From NCBI GenBank assembly GCA_029959085.1, contig JARWIR010000039.1, positions 2,604,001 to 2,668,000 of the forward strand: a DNA stretch of 64,000 nucleotides. Direction: 5' to 3'. A program made the position numbers and the translations under genes. The notes under the pieces were generated by a model. That model saw only the letters and a list, made by a program, of their open reading frames with translations, did not search any database and had not been told where the DNA came from. This DNA is from Nemophila menziesii. Its lineage: Eukaryota > Streptophyta > Magnoliopsida > Boraginales > Hydrophyllaceae. Numbering within the stretch: position 1 is the first letter of the stretch; each line of letters starts with the position of its first letter. Below are positions 48,166-59,689 of the stretch, in pieces.

Positions 48166-49756
48166 AGACCCCCAACTCAAAGTTGTATCGTCCCGATAAA
48201 TTAAAGATAAAAACAAAGGGAAGTCTATAAATACACACTTATAAAATTCTCAATACAATGGGAAAAAGCATAGCAGAATATATAGAATAATCCTAAAGCA
48301 ACAACTCAGAAAATTTCATGCAATAATATTCATAAAATACATACTTGTACACTTCTCATATCCACAGTCAACACGGCTTGAATTCAAGATCAGATTAGTT
48401 TCGCAATGTAAGAAGGATTGGGACTTTACTCAGTTCCCCAAGAGAGCTATAGATTGTTCATCGAACTTTACTAGTATTCAAAGGTCCACTCAACTAATCT
48501 CTAATGGCTCAATCACTTCTCAATTGCATAGCAAAGAATCAAAAGGTCTTTAAGGTTGTAATTTAGGCTTAGGGACGGTATGATAGTATATTTGGATAAT
48601 TTGGAGTGAGCTTTTGGCTCTCTCCTCACTAGCCATCAACGAATCGCCCTAGAGATTGAGTTACTCTCATAAAACGTTTCTCACTCAACCCAATGACTTC
48701 CTTGATGCACAATTTAGCATCCCCAATAACCCAATTAAAGCTTTAGATGTTCACATAAAAATTCCACTTTGTCGGTCCGAATATATATATTTTCTTTCTT
48801 TTTAAATCAATTCTTAAGCTATGACTCTCTTTTAATTTTGAAATATCACGCTATTTTCTCATGTATATATATATATATTTTTCTTCTAATGCCCTTGTTG
48901 GCAAAATTAGCTCGTAGCTTCTTTTTCATTCACTATTACCCCGGCAAAGGGTTACAATAAGAATCTGTGAATCATCATCAATATAAAGCACAAAGCACAA
49001 TTAATAAGCTAAAAAATCCCAACCCAATAACAATTCCCATAATGGTGGACCCACCACCCAAAACTCAAGCTCTAAAACAACTGTCCGTGCATCGCGATTC
49101 GAGTGCGGGTCATATGGAAAAGTCCTATAATCTAAAGGATATAGCTTATAACGTGTTTCAATAAAAAGGCTTTAGTAAGGCTAGAAGGGGCTGAGAAGGA
49201 TATAGCATAATAAATCAAAAAATCACAAGGTGAGAAGGTATAAAAAGGCTTCAAGGGCTTTAAATATGAAAGAACCGCCTTGATCACTTTCTACACTATG
49301 TAATTTCGTTATTTTCTTACCCTTAGCACTTTTATCAAATGGTTTTTCAACTAGCTTGGATCTCACGGCCTACACAGTTCCCAAGGTTCCCTAAGATCTA
49401 ACATACTTTCTATCGCATTGCTTACTAATCTTTTCTTTACCAACGTGTGTTTTCCTGCAAATACTCAAAGCATACAAATACATAGCTCATAAACATATTA
49501 CTTACTATCATCAATTCACTAAGCTTATGCTTTCAAGCTATTAAACACACTCTACATCTAATTCCCATGTATCAAAAATTTCAATTTCTACCTAAAAACA
49601 GAAAAATGGAGATGAGAGACAACGAATCCCCACACCCCAACTCAAAAATGAGTCGTGTCCCCACGACTCGAAAAAGACTCGAAAAACAGAAATTAAAATT
49701 AGCAGATAAACATATTTACAGAAATGGTAAGGAAGAAAGAGAACATACTCTAGAGG
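48166..49756 (-). other. E2 3' non-coding region (unit B)
   Basis: Copy of 17419-19051. The TA tract is only about 15 bp (48864-48878). The polypurine-proximal stem is damaged by two changes (CGATAAAT in place of CGATACAA). No gene. Confidence 0.6.
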
Positions 49757-50956
49757 CTATTGCCTCGCATCATTGACATCCAAGGTTGGAGTTGCTGGAC
49801 CTTTCGTTAATTGCTCGAGGAGTTTCATGATGTGTACTTGATTAGCGTTGATTTGTGCCACATCATTGACTAAGGAAGTTTGAGCTGCTTCGAATTTCGC
49901 TAAACGCTCCTCCATCTTTTCTTGCCAACTTTGCTCATTTTCTTCTTTCGAGACTTGCGTAGAACCCGCTCTTCGAAAGATATCCTTGATCCAAGCATTA
50001 TCAATATAACTCGCTTTAAACTCGAGTTTCTCTTCTTCACCCAATACTACATTCGCTTCTCGCACAAGACACGTGATCATAGTAGGAAATTTAACATTAT
50101 AAACTGATTTAGGAGAGACCGAGAATCGCATCACCTTCTCATAGATCAACTGTGCCACATCAACTTCTTCTCCTCTCAAAATACAGTCCAAAAGTAGAGC
50201 GTACTTCATAGTCACATCCAAAGTTCGTGTGTTTCCAAAGATATTAGGGACAATGAAATTGTGCCAAATTCTAGCATCTATTTGAAGATATTTGTAAGGC
50301 CAAGGTGCCTTTAATTCTCCCTTATGTGATTGCACTTTCTCCTTGTCTAATACATGCTCAAAAAGTAATTCCTCATTAAAGATTTTTCGTTTAGCAACCG
50401 CTTCTTCAAATTTGCAACAACCTTTCAATTTCTTAAACTTGAAGTGGTTTCTAATCTCCTCAACTGTGAAAGGAACTATCTTTCCTCTAATCGGAACACA
50501 ACCTTTACTATCTCGGCTAAAGAGGCCTAAATAGAATTCCAAAACTAACTCATGACATAATTCAGAACGTCTTACCATGAACGTAGACCAACCCAATTTC
50601 TCACCAAGCTCTAAGAATCTTGCGTATTCTCCCGTACCAACTTCTTCCTTGAATACTTTCTCATAAGCAAAAGGTATTTATTTCAATTGTTTCTCTGCAG
50701 AAATCTTCAGGGCCCTTGAAGTTTCTTCTTTCTCTTTGGGTGGAAGACTTTGTGAAGGTTGTGTTTTCTCCTTTGCATAATAGTAAAGCTTCTTACCATT
50801 ACGATCAAACAAAGGTATTGCACTCTTTTCTACTTTATCTTTACCCTTTAATTTAGAACTAGCACCTTTGTCAATTGATTTCTTCTTGATTAAATCCAAT
50901 CCCTTGTTGTTCTTCACCTCCCTCTTGTTAGCTAAAATTGTTGTTCTATTAGTCAT
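49757..50956 (-). pseudogene. E2 env-position ORF with nonsense codon (unit B)
   Basis: Reads from the ATG at 50956 (MTNRTTILANKREV) to an early stop after AEKQLK. It is then open from 50596 to 49757 through LGWSTFMVRRSELC, VPFTVEEIRNHFKF, the NTRTLDVTMKYALLLDCILRG segment missing from unit A, and the C-terminal coiled coil. The early stop is shared with unit A; otherwise this copy is more complete. Confidence 0.8.
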
Positions 50957-51367
50957 CTTCAATTAACCCCCAACTCAAAGCTTTAGCAACCCTTGAAATT
51001 TGAACTTGTGAATTTTTGATTGAACAAGCTTGATTTGGCCTAAAATAGGTGAATTGATGATGATTTTCTATGTGGGTGAGGTGGATTTGTAATGGGTTGG
51101 CTTGGATTTAAGAAATTGTAGGATGAATTTTGAAAATTTGGCTCTTTGATTCTTCAATTTGAATGGATTTGGTGAGGATTGGGTGTTTGATTCTCTCTTG
51201 TAATGATGTGGATAGAAGATTTAATGTGTTTTTCTTGATGATTGGGTAGTGTTTTGGTGATTGGGGAAGGTTATTATGAGCTTCAATGGAGTTGGGAGAG
51301 TTTTGGGGAAGAGAAAGAGGCTTTAGGTTTATGAAATTCGGATTAATGAGCATTATACCTCTTTATA
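50957..51367 (-). promoter_or_regulatory. Putative env promoter and leader of E2 (unit B)
   Basis: Copy of 20209-20620: TTATAAAG on the minus strand at 51362-51367 (core), then a C/A/T-rich leader to the ATG. Confidence 0.43.
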
Positions 51368-51395
51368 ACCTTGAACCCGTAACTTTCTCTCTCCA

Positions 51396-51765
51396 ACAGC
51401 GCAGCGCGGACCATCCCTGCGGACCATGGGTGTACCGCGGAGCATCTGATGCATGAAAATTTTGACCTTCTGGATGATACACGTGGTAGGACCCCGTGGT
51501 ACGCGTTTTTGCCCTGCGGACCATGGCGCGGACTAGGGGGTACATCGCAGGGGTACCCCGCGCCTTCTTCGTCAAAATACCCGTGGATCTACCCCGTGGC
51601 ACGGGTTTTAACCGTGCGGTGCATGGCACGGTGCAGGGGGGTAGTCCGCGGGGGAATTTTTTCTCGGTTCTGGATGGGACCCGTGGCTCCAACCCGTGGT
51701 ACGGTTTTTGCCTCTGCGGTGCACCGCGGCTGAGGTGCGGTATACCGCACTGATGGTGCATCCTT
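51396..51765 (-). repeat. GC-rich spacer repeats of E2 (unit B)
   Basis: Copy of 20647-21020 with small length changes inside G and C runs. These changes alter every overlapping open frame, which argues against those frames being genes. Confidence 0.7.
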
Positions 51766-51974
51766 TCCGGCGAATTTTGTTTCTTCCCTAACTCGTTTTC
51801 TCCAATTCCTACACACCAAAAACACTAACACCTTTCTCAAATATGCATTATTAACTAAAAGTAACTAAAATAAACATGAACTAAAAACGTAAAAGACATA
51901 AAAGCTAAAAAACTACGGGTTGTCTCCCGTACAGCATTTTTGTTTAACGTCTTTCAAAGTTAGACGTGTTACCT

Positions 51975-53649
51975 CTGTCAAGATTTGCGAATATAGCCTC
52001 CCCAACAACGAGTCAGGCTATGAACGTCAACTAATCTGCGCTTGACCCCAGTTTTGGGGCGAATTTCTATCACCTTGGCTGAAACAACCTTAGTGACAAT
52101 GAATGGTCCCATCCACGAGTCTTTGAAACTTCGTGGCCTATTCTAGCGTTTGTGAGCTTTCCATAGAACTTCATGGCCAACCCCAAACTCAATGTTCGGC
52201 TCAGTATCCACAGGTTTTACATGGATCTTCTCAGGAGGGACTTTGTGGTGTGAAAGGCTGTGGATGACAGGAACGGTGGGATCTAACTTCCTTGGTTTCT
52301 TACCCAAGACATAGAAGGTCTCGGATACATTCTTTGCATGAAGGGTGATGGTCCCTTCTTGGAAGTTGATGACACTTTGACTTGTGGCCATGAAGGGTCG
52401 TCCAAGTATGATTGGAACTTGCTTATCTGCATCAAACTCAAGAATAACAAAGTCAGTAGGGATGGCGATATTACCTGCACGGACTAAGACGTCCTCCACT
52501 GTTCCCCATGTCCTTTTAACTGAGTTGTCAGCAAACTGCAACTTCACTGGAGTTTTCTCTGATTTCTGAAGTCCAAGTCTTTCGAACACGGACTTAGGCA
52601 TAAGATTAACACCAGAACCCACATCGTACATAGCTTTCACTTTGAGCATACCATGTAATTGAATAGGAAGGTTGAAACTTCCCAGATCCTTAAGCTTTGT
52701 TGGTAGCTCTCGTTCACTTCTTCTTGAAACCCTCAGGTTTTCTCTTGGGATCTCTACACTCGCTTCTTTCTCAGGAATAACTTGCGTAAAAACTTGTTGC
52801 GGTGTAAGTCCTCTCTTCGCAATCTCAAGCATTTGGGCGTTGATATTTTCAGGTTGATACGCCTCTACAAATGTCTTGAGCACAGTGTCATCTTTAGGAT
52901 CTGTATCAGGAATAGTTGATGACACTGGTTGAACAATAGGTGGCGATTCCACCTTCTCTTCTTCTTTCTCTTCTTGCACAGCAGGTGCAACTTCATCTTT
53001 TGATTCCTCCTTTGAGGCTTCTTTCTCTTTCTCTTTAGCCAGTTCTTCTTCATAATTCATAACTGATCGAATCTCCTCTTGCATCTTCGTCAGTAGCTGT
53101 ATAAATTCGGCTTTCTCTTGATCGTCCTCCACATAAACCTCAGAACAGTCAGATTCCACGGGGCTAGACTTGGTTGGTTCTTCTTCGGTACTCGGAACTT
53201 CCACGGCACTAACGGCAGCATGCGGCATTTCCTCTTTTTCTTCAATTTCAAGGCAAATAGCCTTGCAAGCTTCAAACCCAACATTGTTTTCACCTCCTTC
53301 GATTGCCTTTACTTCCTTTTGTTCTATTATATTTGTTAGAACTTTGTTCTACTTGAGTACCTAACATCTGAAGTATGGCATCGTGTCCTCGGACCTTCTC
53401 GTCCTGAGCGTTTATAGTCGTGGTCAAACGGTCCAGAGCTTATGCTATCTGTTGATTGTCCATAGATCCTTCTTGAGGATACTGAGGTAAAGCTTTTTTA
53501 TCTAACGAATCGGTATAGGCATCTTGAGCAGGTTGTTGTGGGGGAGCAGGTCTATTCTGATATTGATTTTGGTACTGACCTCTCTGTTGGAAAAAGTTGT
53601 TCTGGGGACGCGATTGATTATGATCAGGATTAGCGGCCCCTTGTGGATT
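51975..53649 (-). pseudogene. E2 gag/protease fused to integrase tail (unit B, frame open across the junction)
   Basis: From an ATG at 53228 one frame of 361 codons covers a Glu/Lys-rich linker (1-100), a gag-protease connector, the aspartic protease (D202-V-G-S; ILGRPFMATSQ at ~274-284), the deletion junction (~330-345) and the start of the integrase tail (FGVGHEVLW). It stops at TAG 52143-52145. Beyond the stop SWMGPFIVTKV continues in frame. Unit A has lost this continuity by a 1-bp deletion. The gag tail upstream (53649-53300) has stops. No RT, RNase H or integrase catalytic core is present. Confidence 0.83.
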
Positions 53650-53702
53650 TTAATACTGCATACCCGGATGGTTTCGGTTACCATCCGGGTATGCAGTATT
53701 AA
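53650..53702. repeat. Hairpin at head-to-head gag junction (unit B)
   Basis: Both 22-bp arms (53650-53671, 53681-53702) are perfectly complementary here; the unit A right arm has one substitution. Confidence 0.9.
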
Positions 53703-53767
53703 TTAAGGAGCCTATTAAGGATACAAAGTAGAATACAAATAAAGATATTATCATGAAAGATTAACAT

Positions 53768-54183
53768 CCTCCCGCTCCATTTTCATCGTGTGTCCAAAAG
53801 AAGAACAATGACAAAGAGTACAAGAAGTTCATGGACATGGTAAGAAAATTACATATTAATTTGCTGTTTGTGGAACCCATCCAAAATATGCCAAAGTATT
53901 TGAAGTTTATGAAGGAGGTGCTTTCAAACAAATTCAAATATTATGAGAATTAGATGATTGGTTTTCCATAATAGTGTAGTGCAACATGTCAAAGTAAGTT
54001 GCTTCCAAAATTAGAAGATCCCGGGAGTTTCAATATTCCTACATCTATTGGTAAAGAGTGGACCGGGAAAGCTTTATGTGACTTGAGTGCGAGTATCAAT
54101 CTCATTCCTAGGTCAGTGTTCAAAAATTTGAGGATTGGTGATGCAAAACCTACTACCATGGTGATACAAAAATGGCAGATTGG
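53768..54183 (+). pseudogene. Plus-strand gag/protease fragment (unit B)
   Basis: Copy of 23023-23430 that keeps the KLEDPGSF bases lost in unit A. It is open from 53999 through D-L-S-A-S into LTR3, but has stops upstream. Confidence 0.8.
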
Positions 54184-54216
54184 TGGTCCTTTGTGTGTTC
54201 TAAAAATAAATGCAAA

Positions 54217-55742
54217 TGCTAATCGAACCACAACCACAAGTGTACGGTTTTCCCAAGTAGTATAACTGATAAATCAGATTCGTTCCAAGGACGGAATGGT
54301 TGATCACAATGTCTAGCAAATAGTGATTGATGCACTTATGAAACTAAAAGATAATAAAATTTTTGTTTGGTTTTGTTTATTAAAGCTAATGAATGAAAGA
54401 CAAATATAAAAATGCAAATAAAGGCTAAGACGCAAGTAAAATGAGTGAAAACGCAGTATGAAATGTAGTACTTGAGAACGCAAGGATCCTCCCAATCTTA
54501 CTTCCTAACTTATGTTGTTTAAGGGCTAAATTGGTCAATTACAATGGTCGGGATTCTAAATTCCTTATACCCCCGTCAGGGTGGACTATAAGACAATCCT
54601 AAAGTGTCACTAGTCCCGTCAGGGTAAATATGATCCACCGTTGGATGATTAAGTGTTTTACCTCATTGGCCCTAGAATTAGCTAAGTTCGTCAGAATCAA
54701 TAGCTTTTATCCTAGATTGAATAATTAATTTTATACCTAAACCCTCCGTCAGGATAATCCACACGCCACATATGTGGAATAGCCTAGATACTAATACCTG
54801 TTCTTAGTTCGCGACTCTAAAAACAGTAAATAATCACAAATTATCGAAAAGAGTAATAGACCCAATCTAATTTAATTTAACTGAAACCCAAATTCAACAT
54901 TCGTTATTTCATAAAATTAGGATTCACCCATTGTTTGTTCTCAAGCACTATGAAAAGCTTAGCTAATATTAAAATTAAAAACTAAATTAAAAGAAATGGA
55001 ATTCATATTGTTTACAAAATTAAAATATAAAAAGAACCTAATTTCTGGAATTGGAATGACTACGAACGGAGCTATAGACCCACTCCAGCTCTTGTAGCTT
55101 CTTCTTTCTTCCTTCTGTTGCTTCTCTCTGGTGTTTAATCTTGTGGGATGTGAATTGTGTGAAAAATAGAAGTCCAGACCTCCTTTTATAAGCATAAATT
55201 TTGACTAGGGCTTGGACCAGAAAATAAAATACTAATTAAATGTCCAAGCCCAATTTCTAAGCCCAAAATCCCGTAACTGCTGATACACCTTCACTAAAAC
55301 GGCTTTTCCCGATGCGTTAGGACTCCGATTGACCTCATTCCAGTTGCTAAAGTTCCGTAACTCGATAAGGAATGATTTCTCTTCAAAGGTCAACAGCTAA
55401 ATCATCGCTTAAGAACCTCGAAATCAGCAATCTATGGCCTGGAGAATGGATTAACAGCTCTAAAAATAATATCTTCGGGATTTATCTTCAAGTCTTGACT
55501 CTAATTCACCATCTTTGACTTTCTCCTCGGATTCCTCTCCTAGCTAACATCTAAAACCTGTAAACTTTACACTAAAAATACCAATATTACGCGCAAAAGT
55601 TTAATAAAGTAAAAATGCTAGAAATAAAAAGGGAATTCCGGATTATTGCATATTTAGTCCAAAAGTCAATCAATTTAATTAAATAAACACCAAAAATGAT
55701 GTCTCCCAAGCGTCGAAAATAAGAACAATTAGGGAGACATCA
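54217..55742 (-). repeat. LTR3 copy (unit B)
   Basis: 1,526 bp with the wider boundary, the same as unit A. In the terminal hairpin the inner copy reads CTCCCAAGCG rather than CTCCCAAGGG just outside the 11-bp arms. Confidence 0.78.
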
Positions 55743-57215
55743 AGACCCCCAACTCAAACCTTTGTCGTCCCGACAAAGTAAAACAAAACAAAGGGGTAGA
55801 AGTAAGTGTATAAACAAGTAGAAGCTAGCAAATAAACCCTAAAGCAATTCTCAAAATAAATCTCATATAGCAAACTCTAGAAACTAATATACATATACAC
55901 TAATCATGCAACATCAAACATAAATAATCTCAATCATAAAATTAAAGTTGCAATGGTTGAAGGTTACACTTGTACTCATCTCTGTATGATGGCTATAGGG
56001 TGGTCATTAATCCTAACTCATTTTGAACGCTCCACCTAGTATATTCCCTATCAACAGAATAACAAATTCACTATGCACTTAGGAATCACGAGGTCTTTAC
56101 GGTTATAATATTGGCTTAAGGACGGGTGTGGATGTATATTTGGTAAATTTGAAGTGAGCTTTTGGCTCTCTCCTCACTTACCATCAACAGTGTCCTCGAG
56201 CTTGAGTTAACGCTCAAAAATATGTTCTCACTCACCCATATACGCAACAATTTCGCGTCCCATGTCTACCCACTATAAACAAGATGATTTTCAGAAAATT
56301 CCACTTTGCCGGATGTTTTATTCATTCATATTTTTTTTCTTTTTCTTTTCTTTTCTCTTTTTTTGTACAGAAGCAAACCGGGTTCCCGGTTTAGATGAAT
56401 CCGGGTTCCCGGTTCCTACAGTATGATTTTTCAAAATTTTTCATTTTTTTCTTTCTTTTTCATTTTTCTTCATTCCCGGCAAAGGGTTACAAGTATATAT
56501 CATCTGCAATTGTGCTACAATACAAAGCACATCGATCCCTACCCATTTAATTCCCCATATGTGGTCCCACCACCCCAAACTCAAGCTCAAGACATGTCTC
56601 AGGATTGTGATTCAAGTGCGGGTCATATGGTCATGCCTAATAATCTAAAGGATAATGGCTTATATCGTGGCTACAAAGTAAAGGCTAAAGGCTCAAAGTG
56701 GGCTAAGACGGATAATAATTAATACAAGGGATAGAAGGCTAAAAAGGCACAAATGGCTAACAAAGAACTGCCCCTATCATTTTCCTAAGTACATAGCTTG
56801 TCTTTAGTTCATATCTAGGTGGGTTCTCTACTATTTAGGATTTCACGTTCTACACACCAAACATATTCCTTGAGTACAAGTTTACTTCATTTGCATTGTT
56901 CATTAATTTTTCCTATCAATTACCTATGTTTGCATGCAATTGTAAGTGCGTTTTATATCAATCCCTAAAGTCCACTATTTACTATCATAGATTTATCAAG
57001 AGTATGCTTAAAGGGATATTCAAAAATTTCTACACTCAAACGCAACTCCAAAAATTCTTTTATAGAAAGCAAATAAAGCAAATAACACATAAAAACTGGG
57101 ATGAAGCAACTAACCCACCCCAAACTCAAAAATGAGTCGTGTCCCCACGACTCGAAAAGACTCAATAAAGCATGTAAACTAATCTACACTAAGAGGAAAG
57201 TTTAGAAAACGTATC
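55743..57215 (-). other. E3 3' non-coding region (unit B)
   Basis: Copy of 24991-26463 with the same polypurine tract, stem-loops, palindromes (near 56377-56414) and conserved blocks. No gene. Confidence 0.6.
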
Positions 57216-58531
57216 TTAACCAGCGCGAGGCTGGTTATCGGTGTTGCGTGCTGGACCTTTATCTCGCGTAACAGCATCATAAATCGCGTTTTGAAGTGTA
57301 TTTACGCCTAGGATTAAATTTCGCAATAGGTCCAATTCTTTTGTAACGTTTCCCATGGTAGCAATCATCTTCTCCTGATTCTCTTCCAACACCTGAATCT
57401 TTGATTCCAACTCAGGTACAGTTTTCGCTCTCTTTGATTGAGGAGTTCTCGGACTTCTTGTAGCTCGTGTTGCTTCTTCATGGATGTTCTTGATTGTGCT
57501 CAAAACTATACTCACACCAACTGAAACATGGTCAATATCGGCGTCCTTACGCGGAATCTTTGCGTCTAGACACAACTGAGTAATAGTACAAGGAAACTTC
57601 AGATTTTGTTGTTTCATTGGTGATTTCGCGAACTCCATGATTGTATCATAAATGATCTTAGCAACATCAAATGGTTTCTCCTCCAAAATACACTTAATAA
57701 CAATTATGTGCTCTTTCTTCAACTCGGAAGTGTGTTTAATACCAAAGAAAGTGGGTATTATGAAACGAGACCAAACCTTAGCACGAGGTGTCAAACTACT
57801 GCTGTAAAACTGTCCAGGATATCTTTCACCTTCAGGAATTGGGCTAGTCCCATTAACAAGCACGGTCCCCCAAAGGGATTCAAAATCAAAAGAAGGGTCA
57901 TTAAGAGTTTCTTGGAATGGCATGTTCCAGAAAAGTTGGGTAGTTTCAATGATTTCCGAATTCGTTCAATAGAGAAAGGAACTACCTTCTTGCAGATATC
58001 AATGGCCTCACGGGAGGTAGCTAAACCTTCGTAAAATTCTCGCACAAAAGTAGGAATAAACTCAAGCTTCCTTTCTTGTAACTCTTTCCAACCAAACTTA
58101 GCACATGTCACAGCATATTCTTTGTAATCACTACTCATAATACCCTTAGGAAAATTCGTCTCCTCACCAAATTCCAAAAATTCAATTCTTTCACGAACCT
58201 GAGTATTCCAACAAGTGTAAACCCTCTTAGGCTTGTGGGCCCACATCTTCATACGCGGAGGTTTTTGAACGGGTGCTTCCGGAATCTCTTGTTCAGTTTC
58301 TTTCTCAATGTTCTTCGCAATTTCCTCTTCAGGTTCCTTCTCACTTTCAATCTCATCAATCAATCTTCTCTTTTGACTCGTGATTTCTTTTCTTCTAGAA
58401 TCAAGCTTAACTTCGTCAATTTTTCGTTTAGGATGCGAATCAGGAATCTCAATAGCTTGTTCTTGAGAACCACCAATGGTGGTTTTTCTTCTAGGAGCAG
58501 TTCTTCGGAAATCACCGGTTCTGTTAGTCAT
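57216..58531 (-). pseudogene. E3 env-position ORF, frameshifted (unit B)
   Basis: Copy of 26464-27781 from the ATG at 58531. The two halves (58531-57791 and 57923-57216) are open and overlap in different frames around 57920, two bases shorter there than in unit A. Core motifs and coiled-coil tail are unchanged. With both copies broken at the same spot by different lengths, the ancestral sequence was probably already disrupted or this is an unstable site. Confidence 0.8.
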
Positions 58532-58710
58532 CTCTTTTCACCCCAAACTCAAAACTTCAAATAATGAAAAACTTAGAGAAAAAGTTTAGAATTTTGATGT
58601 TTTGAGGCTTAGGAATTGAAGAACTAGGGTGAATATGAGATGGGTCTTGTTTAATTTGGATGGGAGAAGAAAGAATTGGGTTTTAATTTAAGGATTTGAT
58701 GAAGAAGAAT

Positions 58711-59040
58711 CTTGGGAAAAACTAAGGATTTGATGTATTTTGGAGAGGAGGTGAGTTGATTTTGTGTTTTTGTGGTGAAAGAGGGTAGGATTTGATGATA
58801 TATAGTGTTTTGGTTGATGATTTTCGGAGGTGGGGAGGCTATTGGTGCGTTTTGAAAAAAAAAAAAACACTATAGCCTCTTCGGCAAGTTTTACCTAAAA
58901 CGCACCAATAGCCTCCCCACCTCCGAAAATCATCAACCAAAACACTATATATCATCAAATCCTACCCTCTTTCACCATAAAAACACAAAATCAACTCACC
59001 TCCTCTCCAAAATAACATCAAATCCTTAGTTTTTCCCAAG
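58711..59040. repeat. 144-bp inverted repeat (unit B)
   Basis: Arms 58711-58853 and 58897-59040. Unit B restores the base that mismatches in unit A but has its own 1-bp deletion in the left arm and one substitution in the right arm, so the arms have diverged separately after duplication. Confidence 0.95.
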
Positions 59041-59068
59041 ACGCTGGGTCAGAGATTTTCCTCGCCGA

Positions 59069-59456
59069 AACCGGGTTCCCGGTTCTGTGGAATGCGGGTA
59101 CCCGGATTTTCTCGATGGCGCGAGTCAAAACGCGCCAAAACGCCACTTCTCAAAACGCCGGGTCAGAGAAATTTGAAGACAACAGCTCCGAAACCGGGTA
59201 CCCGGTTCTGTGGAATGCGGGTTCCCGGTTTTGTGTCGATGGCGCGAATCAAAACGCACGAAAACGCAAGCCACCAAAACGCTGGGTCAGAGTTTTTCAG
59301 AAATCACAGCACCAAAACCGGGTTCCCGGTTTCGAAAATCCGGGTACCCGGTTCCGACGCTGTGTCGTGAACCAAGACGCCAAGTGTTGCGTTAAATTGG
59401 TTGGTACCAGCTCCAAAACCGGGTTCCCGGTTTGTGCGAAACCGGGTTCCCGGTTT
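59069..59456. repeat. Palindrome-doublet spacer repeats (unit B)
   Basis: Same four doublets as 28319-28706 with almost no change. Confidence 0.85.
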
Positions 59457-59689
59457 CTCCTGGACATCCAACCTCTTTTTCTCGTTTTTCGCCAAATCGA
59501 CCCCAAACTCATGACCTTTTTACCCCTGAAATAATCAAAAACAACTACCCTTCCTCATTTCTTAATAATAAACACTAAAATTACGAAAATTAAACTAATC
59601 TAATTTGCAAAAAAATTAAAAACTCAGCTAATATACAAGTAATTGGCTTTTGTTTAACGTCGTTAAGCTCGACGGGTTACCTCACGCTT

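Larger units (their letters stand above)
46629..53702 (-). mobile_element. E2 copy in unit B
   Basis: Collinear copy of 15881-22956, with the same internal deletion from protease to integrase tail. The gag/protease frame is longer here, and the env-position gene lacks the 43-bp deletion. Confidence 0.85.
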